5,983 nucleotides of DNA from Bacteroidales bacterium (GTDB lineage: Bacteria; Bacteroidota; Bacteroidia; Bacteroidales; UBA932), in NCBI GenBank assembly GCA_004555145.1, contig SFJB01000097.1, forward strand, positions 1-5,983, in the 5' to 3' direction. Shown here piece after piece: positions 1-5,983 of the stretch (its first letter is position 1; the number at the start of each line of letters is the position of its first letter). The notes under the pieces were generated by a model. It had not been told where the DNA came from, did not search any database, and was given only the letters and a program-made list of their open reading frames with translations. A program made the translations under genes and the position numbers.

Positions 1-706
1 TCAGATTGCCGTTCTCATCGAAGCACTCATCAGCCACAAGTAGGAAAAGTGCGGAGCGGTCCCCTTCCGAAAGGGCTTTTTCGTACCACTCCACAGCATC
101 CCCGTCTTTGCCTGCCGCCTTGACTGCATTACCCATAAGCGTATAATAACGAGGATCGATGTAGCTTCCCGAAGATTGCTGCAGATAATTGCTGAGCATA
201 CAAACAGCTTTGACAGGATCGGCATTGTATCCTGCCTGACCGTAAATGATGTCCCTGATATTCTGCTGCACAGCCATATGGCTTCCCTCGTCGATTGCAA
301 GATTCCTCTCCCTGACATATTTTTCCATGTCAACCATACCGAAATCCCCGTCACGCCACATATAGGCAAGACACATCCTGGCATCCGGAATGCCCGCCTC
401 GGATGCCTTGGAATAATATTCCTGTGCAATTGCTGCAGAATCCTCCTCCAATGCAAGGCAGTCATTGATTCTCGCCCAGGCATACTGCATCCAAGGATTG
501 CCTTTCTCGGCATTGTCCCGGACCGCTTCCAGATAATCTCCAAGCAGGAAGACATCTTCCTTGCAGCGCAACAGTTGGCAGAAAAGCGAGCGTGCCTCCT
601 TATTGTAATGCAGGTGGGGGATCAGGGCTTTGAAGGCTTCGGGTACATTGCGTTCGCGCATCAGTTCAATGATTTTGCCTGAGGGAAAAGTAGAATCGAG
701 ATACAT
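1..706 (-). CDS. Sel1-like (TPR-like) repeat protein, 3' end beyond the window
   Basis: This frame stays open from an ATG at 706 to the left edge (235 codons plus one base), so only the N-terminal part is seen. The protein has the period and signature of Sel1-type alpha-helical repeats: AEKGNPWMQYAWARI (residues 66-80), YYSKASEAGIPDARMCLAY (97-115), LAIDEGSHMAVQQN (136-149) and WYEKALSEGDRSALFLL (207-223). The WYEKAL..G...A pattern is the best match. Such repeats normally form a superhelical protein-binding scaffold; no enzyme motif is seen. There is no signal peptide, so the visible part looks cytoplasmic. ATG 706 is the first start after an in-frame TGA four codons further upstream; a second ATG at residue 16 is a less likely start. 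The gene begins 43 bp after the GH2 stop on the same strand, with no terminator-like hairpin and no TAnnTTTG box between, so cotranscription is likely. Its partner and role cannot be told from the sequence. Confidence 0.82.
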   Translation of the reverse strand, partial: MYLDSTFPSGKIIELMRERNVPEAFKALIPHLHYNKEARSLFCQLLRCKEDVFLLGDYLEAVRDNAEKGNPWMQYAWARINDCLALEEDSAAIAQEYYSKASEAGIPDARMCLAYMWRDGDFGMVDMEKYVRERNLAIDEGSHMAVQQNIRDIIYGQAGYNADPVKAVCMLSNYLQQSSGSYIDPRYYTLMGNAVKAAGKDGDAVEWYEKALSEGDRSALFLLVADECFDENGNL

Positions 707-749
707 ATTTATGGACTTATTTCAAAAGGCTTTTCTTTTTTATAGACAT

Positions 750-3566
750 CTATTCAAATGGATTTCTATATTCGGTGATATTTTTGACACCCCGGATTTC
801 GCGGGTGCAGCTTTCGCTGTAGAGCAGGGAGCTGAGCTGGTCCAGGCTTAGTTCTGCCGCAGGATTGAAACTGTCGGAAGAAATGTATTCCTCAATGGCG
901 GACACATAGGCTCTCCCTTCCACATAGTCAGAAATTGCTTTCAGATCGGTCGTGCACAGCAGAACCGAGCCTTTTCCGACCTTGAATTCCATCAGTATGC
1001 CCAGCTTGTGATTGCGCTCTACATTGTCAATAGTCTGAATGATAGGGAAATAGCTTTTGTCGAGAGAGTTCAGTATCAGCGGCCGTGAATTCAGGGCTAT
1101 GCTCCACCATTGCCAGTCGCTCCATCCATCGGTAGGGAAGTGTCCGAATACGGGGTGATCCGGGTCCATCAACATTCCCAGTGTGCCCGGAGATACGGGT
1201 TTGCCGTTATTCTCGCTTATGGTCTTGAACATTGCGTAATTCCAGTAATCCGGTGTGAACAATCCTCCCACGCTCTGTCTCTCTATGCTCGAATGCCCAG
1301 GGGTGAGCAGCACTCTTGTGCCTGCATCCAAAGCCTTGACCGTGCTTGCGTCCAGAGTGTCGCTGAGCATATATGAGTGTGCACCACGATGCTCCGTATT
1401 GTCTACATACACCCATAGATTATAGCGGTTGACGAGCCCTCCGGCGCTGAGCTTCAACTTGAGTCGCGTGGATTGCCTGAGCTCGCTCAGGGGCAGGCTT
1501 ACCTCTGCCAGGTCCTTTACTTGCCCGTTCTCCAGGCCAGAGTGCTCGATGCTGCCCCTACGGGTGAAATTCCTGCCGTCTCCAAGCTCCCATGTTACTG
1601 CCTCGTGAAAGACTTCCTCGCTGTAGTTGCACAGCCGCAGCCTGAACCTGAGCGTGTCGGTGCTGTTCCAGCAGTAGCTGTCAAAGATTGCCATAGGCAC
1701 GACGGGCGAGTTCCATCCCCTGAATTCCTCGCTCTCCACCAAGCCCTTGCTGTCCATAAACGCATCCAGGATACCTACAAGGGCGCTTCCCTGGCCGGGG
1801 TAGTCCTTTATGTCAAGCAATTGGTAGCCGCCGAAGCCCGGGGTGCGCAGGCAGTATTCGATATCGGCCTTGTAGCACTCCAGCGCCCATTTGCCGCTGG
1901 CCTTGTGGAACGCGTCCGCCTGCCCGCTCAAACCGTTCTCCTCCAGGCGCTTGCGAAAGATTTCAAGGTTGTAGGGGTAGAGCACGCCGGTATATTTTGG
2001 GAGCTCGCTGTAGTCAGGGTATATCTGGAACTGACCGTTCTCGTGGCTCACGATGGGCGTATTGCAAAGCGCTACTACATTGCTGAAGTCGTCTGCCGTT
2101 CCCGGCCTGTTCCAGTTGAGTATGCCACCCTCGTCCGCATCGGCAAAGGAGAATGAGGTTCTCGAATGGGTGGAGAAACCCTCACCGCCACCCACGCGGC
2201 AGCTGATGTAGAAATCTTCACCATCTTTGGGCCCTTTCCAGCCGAGGTCGTTGTTGCTGCCCTGCGAGTAAAGGTGCCTCGGGTCGGCTTCCCGGAACTC
2301 GTCCAACCAAGCCGCCATCATATCGTTGTCGCCCCACAATTCGTTGCCCAGACCCAGGCTCACGAAGGACGGGTGGTTGCCCAGAAAGTCGAGCAGGGTG
2401 AAGCCTTCATGGCGGAGGAACTCGTTCTGCGCGGCTGTCTCAGCACTGATAGTGCCCCAGAGCGGCAACTCGGTGTGCAGGTATATTCCCTCCTCATCGG
2501 CGGCGATGAACGCTGCCTCGGTTGGTGTGTAGGAGTGGAAGCGGAAGTGGTTGATGCCGTATTCCTTGGCGATGACGAATATGCGGCGCCACTGCTCCAC
2601 GTCGGTGGGACAGTAGGCACTCAGGGGGAAGACGCAGGCGTCGTGCGTGCCGCGCAGGAAGGTTTTGTGCCCGTTGATCACGAACTGCGTCCCCTCGACG
2701 GAGAACTTGCGCATGCCGAATGTACGGGATATGCTGTCGCTGCAGCGCCGTCCGCTGATCCTTGCTTCCATTCGGTACAGGTTCGGGTGGAGCTCGCTCC
2801 AGAGCTTGACATTTTCACCCATTGGAAGTGTGAACTCCAGCTCGTTGGTGCCGGGCACCAGATTGACTTTCGTTTCCAGCCTGGATTGCGGCCCGCGTTC
2901 ATCGTCTGAATTTGTGCTTACAAGTGATACGCTGAGTTTTCCAGCCTTTTCTGCCCGGACTTTCAATGCTACCCTGACTGCCTTGGAATCCACATCGGGG
3001 TAAAGTTTCATATCTTCGATATGCGTGCGGGGCTTTGCCACCAGCTCCATTCTGCCAAGGATGCCGTTCCAGTTGGTCTGCGTGGCGTCCGACCACGCGT
3101 GCGAACCGTGCACCCCGGCCGGCACCGCTTCGTCCCTGTTGTCTATGTCGATGCGAATGTGGTGCCTCCCGGCCTTGAGCGAGGAGGGGAGACTGTAGAT
3201 GTGGGGAGCGTACAACTGGCGTATGCTGCCTATGAGTTCTCCGTCTATCCACAGTGTGCTGGGTTTGGTGCGCTCGAACTCCAGGCTCAGTACCATCCCT
3301 TCCATATCCTTGCCCAGTTCAAAATCCCGCTCGTAGCTGACAATTCCCTTGTAGGGGTACAGCCGGGTGAGTTGGGTGCTGACGTCGGTGCGGTGCGCTC
3401 CGGGGCCGAGTCTGTTCTCGTCAGTAGTTCCGGGCAGTTCGCACGGTCCCAGGGAGGACTGCCAGGTGCCTGAAAGGTCAAGAACCATCCTCTGCGCGGA
3501 GCTGAGTGTCGGTAACAGTGTCAGAATAAGGGTGATTATGGCCGTTTTGATACTTGTGGTTAACAT
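750..3566 (-). CDS. Secreted glycoside hydrolase, GH2-type (sugar-binding, Ig-like and TIM-barrel domains)
   Basis: Complete 938-residue enzyme predicted to hydrolyse a glycosidic bond in a poly- or oligosaccharide outside the cytoplasm. Residues 1-24 form a signal peptide with a hydrophobic core and a likely signal peptidase I site at SSA|Q; no lipobox cysteine is seen, so it is probably periplasmic or exported. Residues about 28-180 are a jelly-roll sugar-binding domain (LSGTWQ, GILGRMEL), about 183-285 an Ig-like beta sandwich, and about 288-610 the TIM barrel. The barrel has the GH2 layout: FVINGHKTFLRGTHD, then YGINHFRFHSYTPTEA, then GLGNELWG with the expected acid/base at E409. SHENGQ places E509 where the nucleophile should be. 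The C-terminal 330 residues contain another sandwich and a region around 750-875 (PVFGHFPTDGWSDWQWW, IDNVERNHKLGILMEFK, GKGSVLLC) that resembles the extra C-terminal domain of many Bacteroidota GH2-like enzymes. Family membership is clear; the substrate (beta-galactoside, beta-glucuronide or other) is not. It is divergent from the AraC-type regulator, a likely controller. Confidence 0.9.
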   Translation of the reverse strand: MLTTSIKTAIITLILTLLPTLSSAQRMVLDLSGTWQSSLGPCELPGTTDENRLGPGAHRTDVSTQLTRLYPYKGIVSYERDFELGKDMEGMVLSLEFERTKPSTLWIDGELIGSIRQLYAPHIYSLPSSLKAGRHHIRIDIDNRDEAVPAGVHGSHAWSDATQTNWNGILGRMELVAKPRTHIEDMKLYPDVDSKAVRVALKVRAEKAGKLSVSLVSTNSDDERGPQSRLETKVNLVPGTNELEFTLPMGENVKLWSELHPNLYRMEARISGRRCSDSISRTFGMRKFSVEGTQFVINGHKTFLRGTHDACVFPLSAYCPTDVEQWRRIFVIAKEYGINHFRFHSYTPTEAAFIAADEEGIYLHTELPLWGTISAETAAQNEFLRHEGFTLLDFLGNHPSFVSLGLGNELWGDNDMMAAWLDEFREADPRHLYSQGSNNDLGWKGPKDGEDFYISCRVGGGEGFSTHSRTSFSFADADEGGILNWNRPGTADDFSNVVALCNTPIVSHENGQFQIYPDYSELPKYTGVLYPYNLEIFRKRLEENGLSGQADAFHKASGKWALECYKADIEYCLRTPGFGGYQLLDIKDYPGQGSALVGILDAFMDSKGLVESEEFRGWNSPVVPMAIFDSYCWNSTDTLRFRLRLCNYSEEVFHEAVTWELGDGRNFTRRGSIEHSGLENGQVKDLAEVSLPLSELRQSTRLKLKLSAGGLVNRYNLWVYVDNTEHRGAHSYMLSDTLDASTVKALDAGTRVLLTPGHSSIERQSVGGLFTPDYWNYAMFKTISENNGKPVSPGTLGMLMDPDHPVFGHFPTDGWSDWQWWSIALNSRPLILNSLDKSYFPIIQTIDNVERNHKLGILMEFKVGKGSVLLCTTDLKAISDYVEGRAYVSAIEEYISSDSFNPAAELSLDQLSSLLYSESCTREIRGVKNITEYRNPFE

Positions 3567-3588
3567 TGTTTGTCGCTTATTGTTGTTG

Positions 3589-3596
3589 TAAATATA
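3589..3596 (-). promoter_or_regulatory. Candidate -7 promoter element for the GH2 gene
   Basis: On the minus strand these bases read TATATTTA, seven of eight matches to the Bacteroidota -7 element TAnnTTTG (the last base is off). It lies 22 bp upstream of the hydrolase ATG. No convincing -33 TTTG is found at the expected distance, so the promoter may be weak or activator-dependent. The leader between it and the ATG is rich in CAA/ACA and has no Shine-Dalgarno sequence, which is usual in this phylum. Confidence 0.4.
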
Positions 3597-3628
3597 AGCA
3601 AAAAGGGTGATTCTTTGACGAAAAAGTA

Positions 3629-3636
3629 TAACTTTG
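3629..3636 (+). promoter_or_regulatory. Candidate -7 promoter element for the membrane AraC-type regulator
   Basis: TAACTTTG is a perfect match to the Bacteroidota -7 consensus TAnnTTTG. The -33 box is poor: a TTTG at 3614-3617 is too close (11 bp), and at the usual spacing only GGTG is present. Transcription would start near 3641-3644, leaving a leader of only about 10-14 nt before ATG 3654. Two -7 elements facing away from each other therefore fit within about 50 bp of the shared intergenic region. Confidence 0.55.
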
Positions 3637-3643
3637 CGGTAAA

Positions 3644-3647
3644 AGGA
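3644..3647 (+). promoter_or_regulatory. Shine-Dalgarno-like AGGA that favours the ATG at 3654
   Basis: AAAAGGA lies six bases before ATG 3654, a good spacing for ribosome binding. The reading frame is open further upstream to a TTG at 3570, but that longer start would place the -7 promoter box inside the gene and adds a hydrophilic stretch before the first membrane helix. Both facts argue for the 3654 start. Confidence 0.5.
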
Positions 3648-3653
3648 CTATTT

Positions 3654-4760
3654 ATGGACGAGAGTTTATACCGGTACTCGCTCTTGTTGGCATTGCCGCT
3701 GATGCTTTTTTTCGGGTGTTATATGCTCTTCGCAAGGGTACCTGAGAGAGAGGTATATTCCAACTATCTCAGATCCAGGCGCCTGATGGGTGTGGCTTTG
3801 CTGATCTTGGCCGGCAATTATTCTGTGCATCTCATATCGGGAATAAGGTCGATAGACGTTGATGCTACCATAATTTTCAATATGGCCACGTACTTCCTCT
3901 GCTACTGGCTGTTCTGCTCGGGTATGATGACCCTGCTCGACAATGCATATGTCACCCGCAAACGTTTCGTGTACCATTTGCTGATGTGGCTGGCATATTG
4001 CGCTCTGTCCACCGCCTCTGCACTGCTGATGTCGGACACAGCCCGCCGTTGTGCCGTCATTGCACTTATGATCTGGCTCCTGCTGTATGGGATCATCCTG
4101 TCAAGACGCATACTCGGGACCTATGCCAAAGCCTTGAAACTGTTTGAAAATACACACTCGGACGATATTGGGGCGTACATAAGCTGGTTGAGCGTATTCA
4201 CTTACTGGGCAATAATCTTTGGTGTCAGCTGCGGTCTGCTTACCTTCCTGCCGGATGCGTACATATTCTTGTGGATACTGTCCTCCATTCCATTCTACAT
4301 TTATCTTTATTGCTGCTACCAGAACTATGTTTTCTTTTATGAAAAGGTTGAAAACGCCTTTCTGGAAGAAGTGCCGGATATGAACGGGTTTCCAGAAGGA
4401 AGCGGTGCAGAAAAGGTAAGTCCTGCGTATCACGCCGATATTGGACGCAGGATAGATGAGTGGGTAAAGGCAGATGGTTATTGCAAGCCGGGTATAAGTC
4501 TGAACGAACTGTCCCAAATGCTTTGCACAAACAGGACTTACTTGTCCGAATATATCAATGGTGTATACGGGATGAGTTTCCGCGATTGGATTTCTGATAT
4601 GCGCATAGAGTATGCAAAGAAACTGATGTCGAGCGATGAACATCTGAAAATTCAGGAAGTTTGTGAGGCGTGCGGCTTTCTGTCAATCAGCCATTTTTCG
4701 CGTACATTCAGCGAAAAGGAAGGCTGTTCCCCTGCCAGGTGGCGCAACTTGCAGCAGTAA
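3654..4760 (+). CDS. Membrane-embedded AraC-family transcriptional regulator (about 7 TM helices + HTH)
   Basis: A 368-residue protein with two parts. The N-terminal 225 residues contain about seven hydrophobic helices, roughly at 8-28, 44-62, 70-95, 104-127, 130-150, 175-199 and 202-222. Positively charged loops (RSRR 40-43, TRKR 101-104, SRR 150-152) alternate so that the N-terminus is outside and the C-terminus in the cytoplasm. After a linker (about 230-262) comes an AraC-type DNA-binding domain: first helix-turn-helix ISLNELSQML..NRTYLSEYIN (281-302), second IQEVCEACGF..ISHFSRTF (333-352), then the conserved G357, P360 and WR 363-364. It probably binds DNA while anchored in the inner membrane, sensing a ligand or membrane-associated signal without a separate kinase; this is inference from architecture. 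It has no periplasmic sensor domain of the hybrid two-component type, no histidine kinase and no receiver. The divergent GH2 gene is the natural target candidate. Its stop lies 19 bp from the stop of the convergent oxidoreductase, with no terminator hairpin between. Confidence 0.88.
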   Translation: MDESLYRYSLLLALPLMLFFGCYMLFARVPEREVYSNYLRSRRLMGVALLILAGNYSVHLISGIRSIDVDATIIFNMATYFLCYWLFCSGMMTLLDNAYVTRKRFVYHLLMWLAYCALSTASALLMSDTARRCAVIALMIWLLLYGIILSRRILGTYAKALKLFENTHSDDIGAYISWLSVFTYWAIIFGVSCGLLTFLPDAYIFLWILSSIPFYIYLYCCYQNYVFFYEKVENAFLEEVPDMNGFPEGSGAEKVSPAYHADIGRRIDEWVKADGYCKPGISLNELSQMLCTNRTYLSEYINGVYGMSFRDWISDMRIEYAKKLMSSDEHLKIQEVCEACGFLSISHFSRTFSEKEGCSPARWRNLQQ

Positions 4761-4779
4761 GTCCGTCGCACGCTTGGAT

Positions 4780-5790
4780 TTATACTTCCGTCAGGGCTGC
4801 GTCAAGTATTTCCCTGTTGATGAGTGAAATCTCGTGCGAGTTGATTCTGGACTCGATATCGCCACGCTCTATTACGGAGATGAATTCCTCGAACTCATAG
4901 AAATATTCGTCCCTTTCCAGGCCGGAACGTAGGACGTTTGGGGTGCATTTCTCCCCGCGGCCGGATGTCGGAGTCCCGTGAGGACAGAAGCTCAGCTGTC
5001 TGCATATATGGGTTTCGTCAAGAATAAGATTGCCTTTCTCTGCGCATATTTCAGTGGGTGCGAAACTGTCCACGACCTTGGAGTAGGAGAGTACGGCCGT
5101 AATATCAGGGTACTCCAGCAAGATGGTGCCGTGTACATCCGTGGGACCGTAAGCTGTATCGAAGCGTACGATGTTGCTCTTGACGGACAGGGGACGGCCG
5201 AAAAGCACTACGGCAGGATAGGTGACATAGATGCCTACATCCCCGGATGCGCCGCCTCCGGAGAGGGGATTGAAGGAATTGCTGACTATGCCTTTCTTGA
5301 GCTCATCGTAGCGGCTGCTGTACTGGCAGAAGCTCGAGTTGTAGTGCCTTACGGGAGCGATGGCGGGAATCATCTCGCGCGCTGCAAGAAAGTTGGGATT
5401 GAGGGTTGAAATCATCGCTTCCATCAATGCCTTCCCGCTCTTCCTGGAAGCCTCCGTCATCATGCGCACTTCCTCTGCGCTGCAAGCGAGCGGTTTCTCG
5501 CACAGGACGTGCTTGCCTGCCCGGAGAGCTGTGATTGCGTAGTCGCAGTGGGTCGAGTTTGGAGTAGCTATGTATATGGCGTCAAGCCCGGAACTTGCTG
5601 CCATCTGCCCGAATGAGGTGAATACCTTTGCGTCCGCGGTGAAGGCTTCGGGATGCTTTCTGATAAACTCTTCACCCCTTTCCCTGCTGCGGGAGCATAC
5701 TGCCGCAGCCTTGAACCTGCGATCCTGGACTGCTCCCCTGAGCGCCCAGTCGCTTATCCTTCCTGTGCCTGCGATTCCGAACCGTATCAT
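4780..5790 (-). CDS. Gfo/Idh/MocA-family NAD(P)-dependent oxidoreductase
   Basis: A 336-residue soluble protein of normal length for the family, with no signal peptide. The N-terminal Rossmann fold carries the dinucleotide motif GTGRIS (8-13), followed by ATPNSTHCDYAITAL (75-89) and GKHVLCEKPLA (92-102), in which EKP (98-100) is the family hallmark next to the nicotinamide and substrate. The C-terminal alpha/beta domain includes SGGGASGDVGIY (177-188); D184 and Y188 sit where the trans-dihydrodiol dehydrogenase-like branch has its Asp and catalytic Tyr. Members oxidise or reduce hydroxyl groups of sugars, inositols or related compounds; the actual substrate cannot be read from the sequence. 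It is too short and lacks the signal of GH109-type glycosidases, which share this fold. The ATG at 5790 begins directly with the Rossmann strand MIRFGIAG, which fixes the start. It has its own TAnnTTTG promoter and is convergent with the AraC-type gene, so any link to the GH2 gene is functional inference only. Confidence 0.9.
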   Translation of the reverse strand: MIRFGIAGTGRISDWALRGAVQDRRFKAAAVCSRSRERGEEFIRKHPEAFTADAKVFTSFGQMAASSGLDAIYIATPNSTHCDYAITALRAGKHVLCEKPLACSAEEVRMMTEASRKSGKALMEAMISTLNPNFLAAREMIPAIAPVRHYNSSFCQYSSRYDELKKGIVSNSFNPLSGGGASGDVGIYVTYPAVVLFGRPLSVKSNIVRFDTAYGPTDVHGTILLEYPDITAVLSYSKVVDSFAPTEICAEKGNLILDETHICRQLSFCPHGTPTSGRGEKCTPNVLRSGLERDEYFYEFEEFISVIERGDIESRINSHEISLINREILDAALTEV

Positions 5791-5810
5791 TTCTTATCTG
5801 CTTCCAGAGA

Positions 5811-5818
5811 CAAATATA
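5811..5818 (-). promoter_or_regulatory. -7 promoter element for the oxidoreductase gene
   Basis: The minus strand reads TATATTTG, a perfect match to the Bacteroidota TAnnTTTG element, 20 bp upstream of ATG 5790. No good -33 TTTG lies about 19 bp further upstream. The short leader contains GGAAG ten bases before the ATG and AAGAA immediately before it, a weak ribosome-binding context. Confidence 0.6.
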
Positions 5819-5830
5819 GTGAAAATTCAC
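5819..5830. repeat. 12-bp palindrome GTGAAAATTCAC abutting the -7 box, possible operator
   Basis: Five-base arms GTGAA and TTCAC surround a 2-bp AA centre. The element touches the upstream edge of the oxidoreductase -7 box and falls between it and the -33 position, where a bound dimer would block or alter RNA polymerase. It is short and AT-rich, so chance is possible; no candidate regulator for it is known from this window. Confidence 0.35.
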
Positions 5831-5864
5831 ATTGGCTTGTTTGCTGCTCGTTGGAAATTACGGG

Positions 5865-5918
5865 AGCGGAGGCACCCTTGTCTCGAACTTGAATAGCCGA
5901 TGAAAGGATGCCTCCGCT
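5865..5918. repeat. Long inverted repeat (hairpin), possible terminator or structured RNA
   Basis: AGCGGAGGCA (5865-5874) and TGCCTCCGCT (5909-5918) are perfect 10-bp inverted copies. After one mismatch (5875/5908) the stem continues with CCTT (5876-5879) against AAGG (5904-5907), leaving a 24-nt loop. It lies 18 bp past the stop of the minus-strand zinc-ribbon gene and upstream of the oxidoreductase promoter, so it could end transcription from the former. Neither side is followed by a run of T, so it is not a classical intrinsic terminator; an RNA-stabilising or otherwise structured element is equally possible. The stretch between 5791 and 5936 holds no gene that I can support. Confidence 0.5.
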
Positions 5919-5936
5919 GGACAGAATTGTGCATGT

Positions 5937-5983
5937 TTATTTCCTGTACCCGCACTTAGGGCAGACGCCGTTTTCGTCAAGGG
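5937..5983 (-). CDS. C-terminal end of a protein with a CxxC zinc-ribbon-like knuckle (5' part outside the window)
   Basis: Reading leftwards from the right edge, one frame gives LDENGVCPKCGYRK followed by TAA at 5939-5937. A CPxCG knuckle at the very C-terminus, preceded by a turn-forming DENG, is typical of zinc-ribbon or rubredoxin-like metal-binding ends. Only 14 whole codons are visible, so the family cannot be named; the call rests on the CPKCGY motif, the clean stop, and the hairpin just downstream. A second cysteine pair would be expected in the missing part if it binds zinc. Confidence 0.55.
   Translation of the reverse strand, partial: LDENGVCPKCGYRK

Noticed and set aside
1..555. 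A 184-codon minus-strand open frame ending at the left edge
   Set aside because: It overlaps the Sel1 repeat gene in another frame. Its translation is rich in Ile, Arg, Trp and Cys and shows no family pattern, while the neighbouring frame gives clear Sel1 repeats.
717..749. Ten-codon minus-strand mini-ORF (MSIKKKSLLK) starting right after the GH2 stop, with an A AAA AAG slippery-type heptamer
   Set aside because: Too short to call a gene. A -1 shift meets a stop before the Sel1 start, and the Sel1 frame itself is closed by a TGA just upstream, so frameshifting into the Sel1 gene is not supported.
730..760. AAAAG-G-CTTTT followed by T-rich sequence on the plus strand as a terminator
   Set aside because: The arms leave a one-base loop, which cannot form a stable hairpin, and no plus-strand gene ends just upstream of it.
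1473..2909. Two long plus-strand open frames (227 and 247 codons) opposite the GH2 gene
   Set aside because: They are antisense to a well-supported glycoside hydrolase with intact catalytic motifs, and their translations show no recognisable domain; they follow from the codon use of the real gene.
3570..3653. Upstream TTG start extending the regulator by 28 residues
   Set aside because: It would place the perfect -7 box inside the coding sequence and lacks a ribosome-binding site, whereas ATG 3654 has AGGA at good spacing and begins just before the first membrane helix.
4780..5790. GH109-type glycosidase as an alternative for the oxidoreductase
   Set aside because: GH109 enzymes are longer and usually carry an export signal. 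This protein has 336 residues, no signal peptide, and the standard EKP and Asp/Tyr motifs of simple dehydrogenases.
5865..5918. tRNA-like look of the hairpin region because of a GTTCGAGAC stretch on the minus strand
   Set aside because: The closed structure is only 54 nt, with no anticodon arm or D arm and no CCA-type 3' end, so it is not a tRNA gene.

Overview
The window reads as a piece of a Bacteroidota chromosome, most likely order Bacteroidales from a gut-type or other polysaccharide-degrading species. This rests on three things. Upstream regions carry the Bacteroidota -7 promoter element TAnnTTTG instead of E. coli-type -10/-35 boxes. One gene encodes a multi-span membrane protein fused to an AraC-type DNA-binding domain, an arrangement common in that phylum. 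The large gene encodes a secreted family GH2-type glycoside hydrolase of the kind these bacteria carry in great numbers. I cannot name the species.

Layout from left to right. (1) Positions 706 to 1, minus strand: the N-terminal 235 codons of a Sel1-type (short TPR-like) repeat protein that runs off the left edge. (2) Positions 3566 to 750, minus strand: a complete 938-residue secreted GH2-type glycoside hydrolase, 43 bp upstream of the Sel1 gene and probably cotranscribed with it. (3) Positions 3567 to 3653: an 87-bp divergent intergenic region with a good -7 element for the rightward gene, a weaker one for the hydrolase, and phased A-tract motifs. (4) Positions 3654 to 4760, plus strand: a 368-residue regulator with about seven predicted membrane helices followed by a C-terminal AraC-type double helix-turn-helix. 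(5) Positions 5790 to 4780, minus strand: a 336-residue Gfo/Idh/MocA-type NAD(P)-dependent sugar oxidoreductase, convergent with the regulator and only 19 bp from it. (6) Positions 5791 to 5936: an intergenic region holding a perfect TAnnTTTG box, a 12-bp palindrome touching it, and a long hairpin-forming inverted repeat. (7) Positions 5983 to 5937, minus strand: the last codons of a protein ending in a CPKCGYRK zinc-ribbon-like knuckle.

A plausible working model is a small carbohydrate-use locus. The hydrolase would act in the periplasm or at the cell surface on an unidentified glycan, the membrane-embedded AraC-type regulator transcribed divergently from it could sense a signal in or across the inner membrane and control the shared promoter region, and the cytoplasmic oxidoreductase could process a released sugar. 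The gene order supports this, but the regulatory link and the substrate are inference. No SusC/SusD pair, mobile element, CRISPR array, tRNA or rRNA is visible. I see nothing here that amounts to a new defence or mobile system; the most unusual parts are the membrane-embedded regulator and the non-coding structure near the right end.
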